A DNA stretch of 64,000 nt from Pseudonocardia sediminis (lineage in GTDB: Bacteria; Actinomycetota; Actinomycetes; Mycobacteriales; Pseudonocardiaceae). Shown here in pieces: positions 52,939 to 62,337 of the stretch (position 1 is its first letter; every line of letters starts with the position of its first letter). The stretch covers positions 5,950,001 to 6,014,000 of the forward strand of contig NZ_SHKL01000001.1 in assembly GCF_004217185.1 (NCBI RefSeq), read 5' to 3'. The notes under the pieces are model-generated. The model did no database searches, had not been told where the DNA came from, and saw only the letters and a list, made by a program, of their open reading frames with translations. The position numbers and the translations under genes are program-made.

Positions 52939-52954
52939 CGTGACCGTGATCACA
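52939..52954. promoter_or_regulatory. CRP/FNR-type site between araC-like and alcohol dehydrogenase genes
   Basis: CGTGA, six bases CCGTGA, then TCACA. It shares both half-sites with the site at 18453. It lies 43 bases before the AraC start and about 195 before the dehydrogenase start. Confidence 0.65.
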
Positions 52955-53149
52955 TAAGGGTTCGTCGATGATTCGCCGCGCCGCGCGGCGGCCCCACCTG
53001 CGCGGTCGATCCATGTCGGACACCCCACGGCAAGGACGTGCCAGGCGGGAGCACGTTCGTACAAGCCGCCGGGGACCGTCCCCGGGCATCGTGGTCCAGG
53101 TCACACACGGCGGCGACGATGCCCCGGCCTCACCCCACAGGAGTGCTCC

Positions 53150-54214
53150 ATGCCCGACACGATGCGCGCCCTCGCCATTCTCCGAGTCGGGGAGGTCGGC
53201 CTGGTCGAGCGGGACATCCCCCGGGCGGGCCCGGGCGAGGCCGTCGTCCGCACCACGGCGTCGCTGATCTGCACCTCCGACGTGCACACCGTGGCCGGCG
53301 CGCTGCCGGTCCCCGACGGGCGGCTGCTCGGTCACGAGAGCGTCGGCATCGTGCACGAGGTCGGCGAGGGCGTGACGACCTGCAAGGTCGGCGACCGGGT
53401 CGCGGTCAACGCCGTCACCCCGGACGGCACCTGTGACGCCTGTCAGCAGGGCTACACCTCGCAGTGCGGCGGGCCGCTGGGCGGCTACCGGTTCACCATC
53501 CAGAAGGACGGCAACCTCGCCGAGTACTTCCACGTCAACGACGCCGACTACAACCTCGCCCCGATCCCGGAGGGCCTGGCCGACGAGGTCGCCGTCTACG
53601 CCTGCGACATGCTCTCCACCGGCTTCATCGGGGCGGAGAACGCGAACATCCCGATCGGCGGGACGGCGGCCGTGTTCGCCCAGGGCGCCGTCGGTCTCTC
53701 GGCCACGATGGGCGCCAAGCTCTGCGGCGCGGGCCTGATCATCGCCGTCGAGGGCATCCCGGGCCGAGCGGCGCTGGCCAAGCAGTTCGGCGCGGACATC
53801 GTCATCGACCCGGCCGACGGCAACGTCGCCGAGCAGATCATGGACATCACCCACGGCGGCGTCGACGGCGCGATCGAGGCGCTCGGGCACCCCGACACCT
53901 GGGAGGGCTGCCTGCGCTCGACGAAGGCCGGCGGCACGATCTCCAACCTGGGCTACCACGGCGTCGAGGGCCCGACCCTGTCCATCCCGCTCGACGCGTT
54001 CGGGCTCGGCATGTCCGGGAAGAAGATCGTCACCGACCTCTGCCCGGGCGGCCGGGAGCGGATGTCGCGGCTGATGCGCCTGCTCGACACCAACAAGGTC
54101 GACCCGACTCCGATGACCACCCACCGGTTCGCCATCGGTGACGTCGAGGCGGCGTTCGAGACGATGAGCTCGAAGTCCGACGGCGTGGTGAAGCCGCTGA
54201 TCACCTACCCCTGA
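53150..54214 (+). CDS. Zinc-dependent NAD(P) alcohol dehydrogenase, isopropanol dehydrogenase-like
   Basis: 354 residues, medium-chain dehydrogenase. TSDVHTVAGALPVPDGRLLG replaces the usual catalytic Cys-x-S/T-D region (CTSDVHT), HESVGIVHEVGEG supplies the catalytic Glu, and GPLGGYRFTIQKDGNLAEYF is characteristic of bacterial secondary-alcohol dehydrogenases. The structural-zinc loop is absent, as in that group. AGGAG lies six bases before ATG 53150. Under probable control of the divergent AraC regulator. Confidence 0.88.
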   Translation: MPDTMRALAILRVGEVGLVERDIPRAGPGEAVVRTTASLICTSDVHTVAGALPVPDGRLLGHESVGIVHEVGEGVTTCKVGDRVAVNAVTPDGTCDACQQGYTSQCGGPLGGYRFTIQKDGNLAEYFHVNDADYNLAPIPEGLADEVAVYACDMLSTGFIGAENANIPIGGTAAVFAQGAVGLSATMGAKLCGAGLIIAVEGIPGRAALAKQFGADIVIDPADGNVAEQIMDITHGGVDGAIEALGHPDTWEGCLRSTKAGGTISNLGYHGVEGPTLSIPLDAFGLGMSGKKIVTDLCPGGRERMSRLMRLLDTNKVDPTPMTTHRFAIGDVEAAFETMSSKSDGVVKPLITYP

Positions 54215-54233
54215 CCGCCCGCGGACGGTCCGG

Positions 54234-56261
54234 TCAGGGCTCGGCGAGCCAGGCGAAGCCGAGCGCCGGCAGGTGCGCGCGACCGTCGTGCACCGGGACC
54301 GGGCCGTCCAAGGACAGGACCGTGTCCAGCCCTGCGACCAGCCCCGCGTCCACCGACGCGGGGCGGTCGGAGAGGTTGGCCAGGCCGACGAACGTCCCGC
54401 TGCGCGGGTGCCGTCGTCGCCAGACCAGCACGGCCGGGTCGTCGGTCTCGAGCACGTCGGTCGGCGCCCCGGCGTGCAGGGCGAGCTGCTCGGCCCGGAC
54501 GGCGGCGAACTCGCGGAGGCGGGCGAACAGCCGTCCCTCCACCGTCGACGGATCACGACGACGGGCGAAGGGCCGGTCGTCGAACCACGGCCGGTGCATC
54601 CAGCGGTTGTCGTCGGCCAGGGCGGGGTCGTCGAGGTAGGACACATCGTTGCGCAGCGCCAGCTCGTCGCCGGAGTAGAGCAGCGGCACACCGCCGTAGC
54701 CGTAGACCACCGCGTGCAGGAGCAGCAGCCGCCGGATCCCGGCCTCCAGCGCGCCGGCGTCGCCGCGGTCGACGGCGTCGGAGATCCCGCAGAGCGACGC
54801 GGCGCTGCCGGAGATCCGGGCGTCGCCGGTCTCCGGGTTCTCCTGGAACAGCGCACCCTGCGCGAACGAGCCGGGGAAGCGCCCGGAGTAGAAGTCGTTG
54901 AGGAAGCGGCGGTGCGACGGCCCGTCCCAGCCGACGGCCCCGGCGTCGGTGTCGCTCACCGCCCAGCCGATGTCGTCGTGGCAGCGCACGTAGGTCGCCC
55001 AGGACGCCTCCGCCGGCACCGGAGCCATCCGCCGCAGCGCGGTCGTGGCCAGGCGCGCGTCCCTCGTGGCCAGGCTCGACCAGAGCAGGACCATCAGCTG
55101 GTTGTGGTAGGCCAGCTCGCACTCGGGGCGGTAGCGGTCGTGCCCGCCGAGGTAGGGCACCAGGTCCTCGGGCGCGACGATCGCCTCGGCCTTGAGCACC
55201 GTCGCCGGGGCCGCGACCGTGGTGAGCGCGTGCAGGGCCTGGAGCAGGTCGTGCACCTCGGGCTGGTTCTGGCCGTTGGTCCCGAGACGCTTGCCGAGGA
55301 ACGGCACGGCGTCGCAGCGCAGGATCTCCACCCCGTGCCCGGCCAGGCGCAGGACGGTGCCCAGCATCGCGGCGAACACCTCGGGGTTGGAGTAGTCGAG
55401 ATCCCACTGGTAGTCCCAGAACGTCGTCCGGACCCAGCCGCCCGCGCCGCCGCGGGCCCGCGGGACCCACGTGAACGACCCGGGCGCCCGGTCCGGGAAC
55501 ACGTCCGGGGTGGTCGCCTCGTAGGCGTCGGGCATCTCCCGGTCGGCGAACGCGGTGTAGAAGCCGGCGTAGCGGGGGTCGCCGGCCAGCCAGCCGCGCG
55601 CCCACGGGTGCTCGGCCGCGGTGTGGTTGAGGACCAGGTCCACGCACAGGCTCATCCCGCGGGCGCGCAGCTCGCCGGCCAGGTGCTCCAGGTCGGCCAT
55701 CGTGCCCAGGCGCGGGTCGACGGCGTCGTGGTCGGCGACGGCGTACCCGCCGTCGTTCTCGCCCTCGCGGGGCTTCAGCAGCGGCATCAGGTGCAGGTAG
55801 GTGACGCCGAGCTCGGCGAGGTGGTCCAGCCGGCCGGTGACCCCGGCCAGGGTCCCGGCGAACCGGTCGGTGTAGGCGACGTAGCCGACCATCCGCGGGT
55901 CCTGGTACCAGCGCGGGTCGACCTCCCGGCGACGGTCGAGCGCGCGCAGCTCCGGCGGGCGCGCCGCCGCGGCGTCCAGGGCGACGCGCAGCAGCCGCCG
56001 GGTCAGGGCGTCGACGCCGGAACCCCGGCCGTAGAGCGCGTCCAGCGGGAGGTGGACGTCGGGGTAGGAGCGCTCGACGCGGGCGACGAACGCCACCGCG
56101 TCCGTCCCGCCGAGTGCGGCCTCGGCGTCGCGGCGCAGCCCGGGCAGCAGCCGTCGCAGGCTGGCGGCCGCGCGCCGCCGTCGTTCGACGTCGGGGAGCC
56201 GGCGCGTCGCATCCCCGGAGGGGCCGTGTCCCTCCGGCGGGAGCCGGGCGTCTTCGATCAC
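54234..56261 (-). CDS. Amylosucrase-like GH13 enzyme
   Basis: 675 residues, typical for amylosucrase (GH13_4). GYVAYTDRFAGTLAGV begins the barrel; nucleophile in EILRCDAVPFLG (about 316), acid/base Glu in LKAEAIV (about 355), transition-state Asp in YVRCHDDIGWAV (about 428). WDYQWDLDYSNPEVF is an amylosucrase hallmark. It builds alpha-1,4-glucan from sucrose, or acts as a related transferase. GTG 56261 is chosen by family length; there is no good ribosome site. Divergent from the CoA-transferase gene, 98 bases apart. Confidence 0.9.
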   Translation of the reverse strand: MIEDARLPPEGHGPSGDATRRLPDVERRRRAAASLRRLLPGLRRDAEAALGGTDAVAFVARVERSYPDVHLPLDALYGRGSGVDALTRRLLRVALDAAAARPPELRALDRRREVDPRWYQDPRMVGYVAYTDRFAGTLAGVTGRLDHLAELGVTYLHLMPLLKPREGENDGGYAVADHDAVDPRLGTMADLEHLAGELRARGMSLCVDLVLNHTAAEHPWARGWLAGDPRYAGFYTAFADREMPDAYEATTPDVFPDRAPGSFTWVPRARGGAGGWVRTTFWDYQWDLDYSNPEVFAAMLGTVLRLAGHGVEILRCDAVPFLGKRLGTNGQNQPEVHDLLQALHALTTVAAPATVLKAEAIVAPEDLVPYLGGHDRYRPECELAYHNQLMVLLWSSLATRDARLATTALRRMAPVPAEASWATYVRCHDDIGWAVSDTDAGAVGWDGPSHRRFLNDFYSGRFPGSFAQGALFQENPETGDARISGSAASLCGISDAVDRGDAGALEAGIRRLLLLHAVVYGYGGVPLLYSGDELALRNDVSYLDDPALADDNRWMHRPWFDDRPFARRRDPSTVEGRLFARLREFAAVRAEQLALHAGAPTDVLETDDPAVLVWRRRHPRSGTFVGLANLSDRPASVDAGLVAGLDTVLSLDGPVPVHDGRAHLPALGFAWLAEP

Positions 56262-56359
56262 GGCGCCATCGTGCCGGGTCGGCCGCCCGGGGGCACGATC
56301 GATACCCGTCCCGCCCCGCACGATCCGGTCCGACCGGCCCGGGAAGAGAAGAGGCACAC

Positions 56360-57850
56360 GTGAACCCGCTGACCGACCGTCTCCGCCGCGCCGCGGAGTC
56401 CCCGGCGCACACCGCGGACGGGTTCGACCCGCACGCCGAGCTGGAGACCGTCCTGGGCGGCGTCGGGCTCTCCGCCGCCGACGCGGGCGGACGCGTGGAG
56501 TTCACCGGCGCGGACCCGATCGTCCCGAGCACGATCCGGGTCGGCGGGGCGGCCGCGCTGGGGCTGGCGGTCAAGTCGGTCGCCGCGGCGGCGCTGCACC
56601 GCGACCGCGGCGGGCCCGGCCAGGACGTCGGCATCGACCTGCGGCGCGCACCGCACCGGCTGTGCCCGTTCTACGACCGCACCTGGGAACGGCTCGGCGA
56701 CTATCCCGTCACCTCGACGGTCGAGACCGGCAACGCGATGGCGTTCACGTTCTTCCGCTGCGCCGACGGCCGCTGGGTGATGCCGCAGAACATGTACCCG
56801 GGCCTGCGGCAACGCGCCCAGGACCTGCTCGGCGTGCCGCTGACGAAGCCCGCGGTCACCGAGGCGATCGCCGGCTGGAAGGCCTCCGAGCTGGAGGACG
56901 CCGCCGCCGACGCCGGCGTGGTGATGCCGATGCTGCGCACGCTGCCGGAGATGCTGGAGACCCGTCAGTACCGCGACGTGCTCGCCGACCTGCCCCTGAT
57001 CGAGGTCACGCGGATCGGGGACTCGGCGCCCGAGCCCCTGCCCGACGCCGGTGCGCAGCCGTTCTCCGGGCTGCGGGCGCTGGGTATGGGGCACGTGATC
57101 GCCGGCGCCGGGTTCGGGCGGTCGTTCGCCCTGCACGGCGCGGACGTGCTGAACCTGTGGCGCCCCGGCGAGACCGAGCACGAGACGACCTACGCCTCGG
57201 CGAACGTCGGGATGCGCTCGTCGTGGCTGGACCCGCGCCGCGACCGTGCCGCCCTGACCGAGCTGCTGCAGGGCACGGACCTGTTCTTCCACAACCGCCG
57301 TCCCGCGTTCCTGTCCGAGATCGGCCTGACCCCCGCCGAGGCCGCCGCCGAGCGCCCCGGCCTGGTGTACGTCTCGGTGTCGCTGCACGGGCGGTCCGGT
57401 CCGTGGGCGCAGCGCCCCGGTTTCGACCAGTCGGCCGGGTCGGTGACCGGGATGATGCTGCTGGAGGGCTCGGAGGAGAAGCCGCGGCTGCCCCCGATCA
57501 TGGTCGTGAACGACTACATCGTCCCGTGGCTGGCCCAGGCCGGGGTCGTGGCGGCGCTGCGGCGACGGGCCGTCGAGGGCGGCTCGTACCACGTGCACGT
57601 CTCCCTGACCCGGGTCGCGCTGTGGATCCTCTCGCTCGGGATCTTCGACAAGGAGTGGGCGCACGCGACCGCCGGTTCGGCCGAGGAGCACCGCTACCTC
57701 GACCCGGAGACGTTCACCGCGGACACCGCGCTGGGCGCCTACCAGGGCGTCACCGACCAGGTGGAGATGTCGGCGACGCCGGGACACTACGACCCGGTGC
57801 TGGTCGCGCGCGGTGCGTCGCGGCGGGAGTGGCTGCCGCGCGGGGTGTGA
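56360..57850 (+). CDS. Family III (CaiB/BaiF-like) CoA-transferase with swapped halves
   Basis: 496 residues. The class III signature, normally near the N-terminus, appears in the second half: SGLRALGMGHVIAGAGFGRS, ADVLNLWRPGE and QRPGFDQSAGSVTGMM with the catalytic Asp. The first 225 residues look like the C-terminal part of the fold (GGPGQDVGIDLRRA, ADGRWVMPQNMYPG). This order suggests a circularly permuted or fused form. GTG 56360 has AAGAGG just upstream. The family moves CoA between carboxylic acids, including carnitine. Substrate unknown. Confidence 0.8.
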   Translation: MNPLTDRLRRAAESPAHTADGFDPHAELETVLGGVGLSAADAGGRVEFTGADPIVPSTIRVGGAAALGLAVKSVAAAALHRDRGGPGQDVGIDLRRAPHRLCPFYDRTWERLGDYPVTSTVETGNAMAFTFFRCADGRWVMPQNMYPGLRQRAQDLLGVPLTKPAVTEAIAGWKASELEDAAADAGVVMPMLRTLPEMLETRQYRDVLADLPLIEVTRIGDSAPEPLPDAGAQPFSGLRALGMGHVIAGAGFGRSFALHGADVLNLWRPGETEHETTYASANVGMRSSWLDPRRDRAALTELLQGTDLFFHNRRPAFLSEIGLTPAEAAAERPGLVYVSVSLHGRSGPWAQRPGFDQSAGSVTGMMLLEGSEEKPRLPPIMVVNDYIVPWLAQAGVVAALRRRAVEGGSYHVHVSLTRVALWILSLGIFDKEWAHATAGSAEEHRYLDPETFTADTALGAYQGVTDQVEMSATPGHYDPVLVARGASRREWLPRGV

Positions 57851-57915
57851 CGCGCCGGCGGGAACGCCCTGCCGTCGCCGTACGTTGATCGGGTCCTGAT
57901 CCCGGCGAAACGGAC

Positions 57916-58488
57916 GTGGAGCGCGTGCGCACGAGAGCCCTGCCCGTCCTCGGTGTGCTGCTGGCGCTCGCGGTGCTGGCCGGGGTCGTCGCCGTCGTCG
58001 CGGACTCGCGGGGCTTCTCGATCTCCGACGCCCTGAGCCCGCGCCCGCCCGAGGCGTGCACCGTCGACGACCCGACGACGTCCGGCTGCCTCACCCCGAC
58101 CGCGCGCGCCGTCTACGACCGCACCCTGGCCGAGTTCGGCGAGCCCGGCCGGAACGCGCCGGTCCGGGCGGCCACCTGCTGGTCCGAGCACGCCTGGAAC
58201 CCGAGCAGCGACCACCCGGCCGGGCGGGCCTGCGACTTCTTCCCGACCCGGTCCGGCACCTTCCCCGAGGGGGAGGAACTCGCGAACGGCTGGGCCGTCG
58301 CGAACTGGCTCCGCGACAACGCCTCCGACCTGGGCGTCCGGTACGTGATCTGGCAGGGCCGGATCTGGTACCGCGGCACCGGCGACACCGACGGCTGGGG
58401 CCGCCCGTACAACGGCGGCGGGGTCTACGACCCGGCCGACGCCACGGGCGGCCACTTCGACCACGTGCACGTCAGCGTCCGGCGCTGA
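57916..58488 (+). CDS. Secreted or anchored M15-like peptidase-fold protein
   Basis: 190 residues. An N-terminal membrane or signal helix (LPVLGVLLALAVLAGVVAVV), then a domain with SSDHPAGRACDFFPTRSG, RYVIWQGRIWYRG and GGHFDHVHVSV. The H-x6-D and final H-x-H spacing matches the D-Ala-D-Ala carboxypeptidase-like M15 fold (ARB_07466 group), so it probably acts on cell-wall peptides outside the membrane. GTG 57916; a second in-frame GTG follows three codons later. Convergent with the next gene, four bases apart. Confidence 0.72.
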   Translation: MERVRTRALPVLGVLLALAVLAGVVAVVADSRGFSISDALSPRPPEACTVDDPTTSGCLTPTARAVYDRTLAEFGEPGRNAPVRAATCWSEHAWNPSSDHPAGRACDFFPTRSGTFPEGEELANGWAVANWLRDNASDLGVRYVIWQGRIWYRGTGDTDGWGRPYNGGGVYDPADATGGHFDHVHVSVRR

Positions 58489-58492
58489 CCGC

Positions 58493-59512
58493 TCACTCGG
58501 TGGTGAGCACCATCCGGAAGCGGGCGTCGTTGGCCATCATCCGGTCGTAGGCCTCGGCGGCCTTCTCCAGCGGCATCGTCTCGATCATCGGGCGGACGCC
58601 GGTCAGGTCGGAGAACCGCAGGGTGTCCTCGGAGTCCTGCGACGTGCCCGACGGGTGCCCGGAGACCCCGGCCGCCGGCATGATCAGCGCCGTGGCCGGT
58701 ACCTCCAGCGGGTCCTCCGCCGCGCCGACGACGATCATCTGCCCGCGCCCGGCCAGGCCCGGGAGCAGCGCGCTCGCTGCCGCACCGCTGGTGGCGGTGG
58801 CCAGGATGACGGTCGCGCCGCCCAGCTCGGCGAGGGCCTGCCCGGCGTCGACGGCCTCGCTGTCGATGTGGTGGTGGGCGCCGAGCTGCTTGGCCAGGTC
58901 CGCCTTGTCGGTGCCGCGGGAGATCGCGACGACCTCCATGCCCATCTTCGCGGCGAACTGGATCCCGAGGTGCCCGAGACCGCCGACGCCCAGCACGGCG
59001 ACGCGGTCTCCCGGGCGGGCCGGGCTCTCGCGCAGCGCGTGGAACGTGGTCACGCCCGCGCACAGGAGCGGCGCCGCCTCGGCCGCGGACAGGCCCGCGG
59101 GCATCCGGGCCAGCGCGTCCGCGGGGACGACGACGTAGTCGGCGTAGCCGCCGTCGAAGGAGATGCCGGGGATCTTCCCGTTCTCGCAGGTGATGAAGTC
59201 ACCACGACGACAGCGCTCGCAGTGGTAACAGGCCCCACCGAACCAGCCGACCCCGACCTCGTCACCGGCCTTCCAGGAGCCGAACACGCCGTCGCCGACC
59301 TCGTCGATCGTCCCGGCGATCTCGTGACCGGGGATGATCGGGTACGGCGTGATCGGCAGCGCGCCCTCCTTGGCCCACATGTCGCTGTGGCAGACGCCGC
59401 AGGCCTTCACCCGGATCCGGACCTCGCCGGATCCGGGCTGCGGGACCTCCCGCTCGACCAGCTCGAGGTCTCCGCCGGCCTTCGCCACCTGGATCGCGCG
59501 CATCGTGCTCAT
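58493..59512 (-). CDS. Zinc-dependent alcohol dehydrogenase (AdhP-like)
   Basis: 339 residues. Catalytic zinc ligands in VCHSDMWAKEGALP and PGHEIAGTIDEVG, structural zinc loop CYHCERCRRGDFITCENG, cofactor site VLGVGGLGHLGIQFAAKMG followed by ISRGTDK, which suggests NADP or mixed use. Acts on primary alcohols and aldehydes. ATG 59512 (MSTMRAIQ) has AAGGA about ten bases upstream; a longer frame to 59566 is not conserved. An aldo/keto reductase lies upstream in the same direction. Confidence 0.93.
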   Translation of the reverse strand: MSTMRAIQVAKAGGDLELVEREVPQPGSGEVRIRVKACGVCHSDMWAKEGALPITPYPIIPGHEIAGTIDEVGDGVFGSWKAGDEVGVGWFGGACYHCERCRRGDFITCENGKIPGISFDGGYADYVVVPADALARMPAGLSAAEAAPLLCAGVTTFHALRESPARPGDRVAVLGVGGLGHLGIQFAAKMGMEVVAISRGTDKADLAKQLGAHHHIDSEAVDAGQALAELGGATVILATATSGAAASALLPGLAGRGQMIVVGAAEDPLEVPATALIMPAAGVSGHPSGTSQDSEDTLRFSDLTGVRPMIETMPLEKAAEAYDRMMANDARFRMVLTTE

Positions 59513-59605
59513 GTTCTCGGGTCCTTCCGGATCGATTCCCGTGCACACATGCCTACCCACGCACATGCGGACCGAATCTCGATCAAGATCCCGGTGTTGC
59601 GGCGA

Positions 59606-60577
59606 TCACGTGTGCCCGACGGGCTCCCGGGTCACGTAGTGCTCCTCCAGCGCGGCGTTCTCGGACTCGTCCAGGTCGACGTCGAGCGCCCCGAGCGCCT
59701 CGGCGAGGTGCTTCTCCTTCGTCGCCCCGACGATCGGTGCGCTCACCGCTGGCCGGTTCGCGACCCAGGACAACGCCACCTGGGCACGGGTCACGCCGCG
59801 CTTGCCGGCGATCTCGGCGACGGCGTCGACGATCCGGCGGTCGGTGTCCCGGTAGAGGGTCTTGCCGAAGTCGTCGGTCTCGGCGCGGGCGGTCGAGGTG
59901 TCCCAGTCACGGGTCAGGCGGCCGCGGGCGAGCGGGCTCCACGGGATCGACCCGATGCCGGCGTCGGCGCACAACGGCAGCATCTCCCGCTCCTCCTCGC
60001 GGTAGAGCAGGTTGTAGTGGTTCTGCATCGTGACGAACCGCGACCAGCCGTGGTGCTCCTGCAGGGCCAGCGCCTGCGCGAACTGCCACGACCACATCGA
60101 CGACGCCCCGAGGTAGCGCGCCTTGCCCGCCTTGACGACGTCGTGCAGCGCCTCGAGCGTCTCCTCGATCGGTGTGTCGTAGTCCCAGCGGTGGATCTGG
60201 TAGAGGTCGACGTGGTCGACGCCCAGGCGTCGCAGGCTGTTGTCGATCCCCTGCATGATCGCCTTGCGGGACAGCCCGCCGCGGTTCGGGCCCTTCTTCA
60301 GCGGCATGAACACCTTCGTCGCGATGACGACCTCGTCCCGGTCGGTGAGCTCGCGCAGCGCGCGTCCGGTGATCTCCTCGCTGGTGCCGTCGGAGTAGAT
60401 GTCGGCGGTGTCGAAGAAGTTGATCCCGCCCTCGACGGCCTGGCGGAAGAACGGCAGGGCGTCGTCGTAGTCGAGCGACCAGGGATGCCCTCCGCGGTTC
60501 GGCACGCCGTAGCTCATGGCGCCGAGGCAGATCCGGGAGACGTCCATTCCGGTGGTTCCGAGCTTCGTGTACTCCAC
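59606..60577 (-). CDS. Aldo/keto reductase
   Basis: 323 residues. LGTTGMDVSRICLGAMSYG start, catalytic Asp-Tyr in NFFDTADIYSDGTSEE, Lys in VIATKVF, His in DLYQIHRWD, and C-terminal NADPH site IPWSPLARGRLTRD with APIVGATKEKHLAEAL. NADPH-dependent carbonyl reductase of the YajO/TIM-barrel type; substrate unknown. GTG start with GGAGGAC just before it. Confidence 0.93.
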   Translation of the reverse strand: MEYTKLGTTGMDVSRICLGAMSYGVPNRGGHPWSLDYDDALPFFRQAVEGGINFFDTADIYSDGTSEEITGRALRELTDRDEVVIATKVFMPLKKGPNRGGLSRKAIMQGIDNSLRRLGVDHVDLYQIHRWDYDTPIEETLEALHDVVKAGKARYLGASSMWSWQFAQALALQEHHGWSRFVTMQNHYNLLYREEEREMLPLCADAGIGSIPWSPLARGRLTRDWDTSTARAETDDFGKTLYRDTDRRIVDAVAEIAGKRGVTRAQVALSWVANRPAVSAPIVGATKEKHLAEALGALDVDLDESENAALEEHYVTREPVGHT

Positions 60578-60617
60578 GTCCTCCGTCTTACCCCCGGGCG
60601 CCGTGGGGCAACCGGAC

Positions 60618-61586
60618 CTACAGGCCCAGCAGCCGTGTCAGCCAGGCCACCCGCGCGGCGCGGGCCCGCCGGGACAGGTCCGCGCCGGGGACGAAGCCGT
60701 CGAACCCGTGGAAGCCGCCCGGCCAGACGTGCAGCTCGGCCTGCACCCCGGCGTTCCACAGGGCGGTGGCGTAGGCGACGTCCTCGTCGCGGAACGTCTC
60801 GGTGGACGCGACGTCGACGTAGGCGGGCGGGAGCCCGGTCAGGTCCTGCGCGCGGGCCGGTGCCGCGTACGAGGAGACGTCGGCGGTGCCCCGCCGCTCG
60901 CCGAGCAGCGCGCCCCACCCGGTCTCGTTGCTGACCCGGTCCCACACCCCGACGCCCTCGAACTGCGCCACCGACGCGGTGTCGTTCCGGTCGTCGAGCA
61001 TGGGGTAGACGAGCAGCTGCCCGGCGATCGCCGGACCGCCGCGGTCGCGGGCGAGCAGCGCCACCCCGGCCGCCAGCCCTCCGCCGGCGCTCGCACCGCC
61101 CACGACCAGCGACGACGCGTCGGCCCCGAACTCCGCGGCGTGCCCGGCGGTCCAGACCAGTCCGGCGTAGCAGTCCTCGACCGGCGCCGGGTCCGGGTGC
61201 TCCGGCGCGAGCCGGTACTCCACGCTGACCACGACCACCCCGAGCTGCTCCACCCAGTCGCAGAACTGCTCCCCGCCGGTGGCTCGGTCACCCATGAACA
61301 TCCCGCCGCCGTGGCACCAGTAGACGACCGGCGCGCCACGGACCTGGTCACGCGGGCGGACCACCGACACCGGCACGTCCCCGTCCGGACCGGGTGCGAC
61401 GTGCTCGGAGACGTCGATCGGACGCCCCGCCACGATCTCGCCCAACGACGGCGAGGACTCGTCGCGGGCCCGCCGGACCTGCTCGACCATGTCCGGGGTG
61501 ATTCCGGGCGGGACGACCCGGTGCACCTCGCCGAGCGCGGCCTCCAGCTCGGCGTCGAACGGCGGACGGGGCGGTGGTGCGGTCAC
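60618..61586 (-). CDS. Alpha/beta hydrolase (hormone-sensitive-lipase family)
   Basis: 322 residues. Oxyanion motif WCHGGGMFMGDR, nucleophile in VVGGASAGGGLAAG, and GGFHGFDGFVPGA with the catalytic His. PVVYWCHGGGMFMG-type sequences mark HSL-like carboxylesterases. No signal peptide. GTG 61586 has GGAGGACACC directly upstream, better than the frame's outer start. The aldo/keto reductase start lies beyond its stop, 40 bases away, same direction. Confidence 0.92.
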   Translation of the reverse strand: MTAPPPRPPFDAELEAALGEVHRVVPPGITPDMVEQVRRARDESSPSLGEIVAGRPIDVSEHVAPGPDGDVPVSVVRPRDQVRGAPVVYWCHGGGMFMGDRATGGEQFCDWVEQLGVVVVSVEYRLAPEHPDPAPVEDCYAGLVWTAGHAAEFGADASSLVVGGASAGGGLAAGVALLARDRGGPAIAGQLLVYPMLDDRNDTASVAQFEGVGVWDRVSNETGWGALLGERRGTADVSSYAAPARAQDLTGLPPAYVDVASTETFRDEDVAYATALWNAGVQAELHVWPGGFHGFDGFVPGADLSRRARAARVAWLTRLLGL

Positions 61587-61700
61587 GGTGTCCTCCGGAT
61601 CCGGGTGCGGCGACTGGGAACGATCATGCGCCGACCCGGCGGCCGCCGCCACGGCGCCGGACCGTGGTCCGCGGCGGGCTGCCGGCCGTAGGTTGGCCGG

Positions 61701-62087
61701 ATGAGCATCAAGGTGGAGACGGGCTCGATCGCCGAGACGATGGAGGGCTTCGCGTTCGCCTACCTGCTCACGCTGGGGACCTCACCGCGCCCGCACGTCG
61801 TGGCGGTGGGCGTCACGGCCGTCGACGGCGCGTTGCGCGTCTCCGAGGTGGGCCGCAGCAGCCGTCGCAACATCGAGGGCGACGACGCCGTCACGCTGCT
61901 GTGGCCGCCGCGCGACGCCGGCGGGTACTCGCTGATCGTCGACGGCAACGCGAGCGTGCGCGGCGACGAGGTGGTGGTCGTCCCCGAGCGAGCGGTGCTG
62001 CACCGGCCGGCCCCGGAGGCACCCGCACCGGCCGACGGGTCGTGTGCCGCGGACTGCGTGGAGCTCCCGGTGCGCGAGGGGTCCTGA
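61701..62087 (+). CDS. Pyridoxamine 5'-phosphate oxidase-like (split-barrel flavin) protein
   Basis: 128 residues. FAYLLTLGTSPRPHVVAVGV, RVSEVGRSSRRNIEGDDAVT and LLWPPRDAGGYSLIVDGNAS form the split-barrel flavin or F420-binding fold, short version. Substrate unknown. Two Cys in a row of CAADC near the end are unusual. Divergent from the alpha/beta hydrolase, 114 bases apart. Confidence 0.8.
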   Translation: MSIKVETGSIAETMEGFAFAYLLTLGTSPRPHVVAVGVTAVDGALRVSEVGRSSRRNIEGDDAVTLLWPPRDAGGYSLIVDGNASVRGDEVVVVPERAVLHRPAPEAPAPADGSCAADCVELPVREGS

Positions 62088-62094
62088 CGCCCGG

Positions 62095-62337
62095 TCAGCC
62101 CGTGTCCTCGACCTGGCACCCGCAGCGGTCGGGGATGTCGCGTTCGGAGAGCGCCTTCTGCACCCGCGCCCCCATCACGTACCACCAGGCCTCCAGCCGG
62201 GCGGTCGGTGGCACGCCGACGCCGTCCCACGGGTGGTAGAGGTCCGCGAACGTCGTGGCCTCCGCACGAGCGTCGTCGAGGAGCTCCTTCCCACCGATGT
62301 CGAGGAGTGTCACCTCGCAGTACCCGCGCAGTTCCAT
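62095..62337 (-). CDS. Hypothetical protein, 80 residues
   Basis: Acidic, soluble. ELRGYCEVTLLDIGGKELLD gives a beta-alpha start, TARLEAAWWYVMG-like LEAWWYVMGARVQKALSER a helix, ending in CGCQVEDTG. The C-x-C at the end and the lone Cys near the start could bind metal or form a disulphide. ATG 62337; weak ribosome site. No family recognised. Confidence 0.55.
   Translation of the reverse strand: MELRGYCEVTLLDIGGKELLDDARAEATTFADLYHPWDGVGVPPTARLEAWWYVMGARVQKALSERDIPDRCGCQVEDTG

Noticed and set aside
54273..56363. 696-codon plus-strand frame over amylosucrase
   Set aside because: Shadow of the GH13 gene, whose catalytic motifs are on the minus strand.
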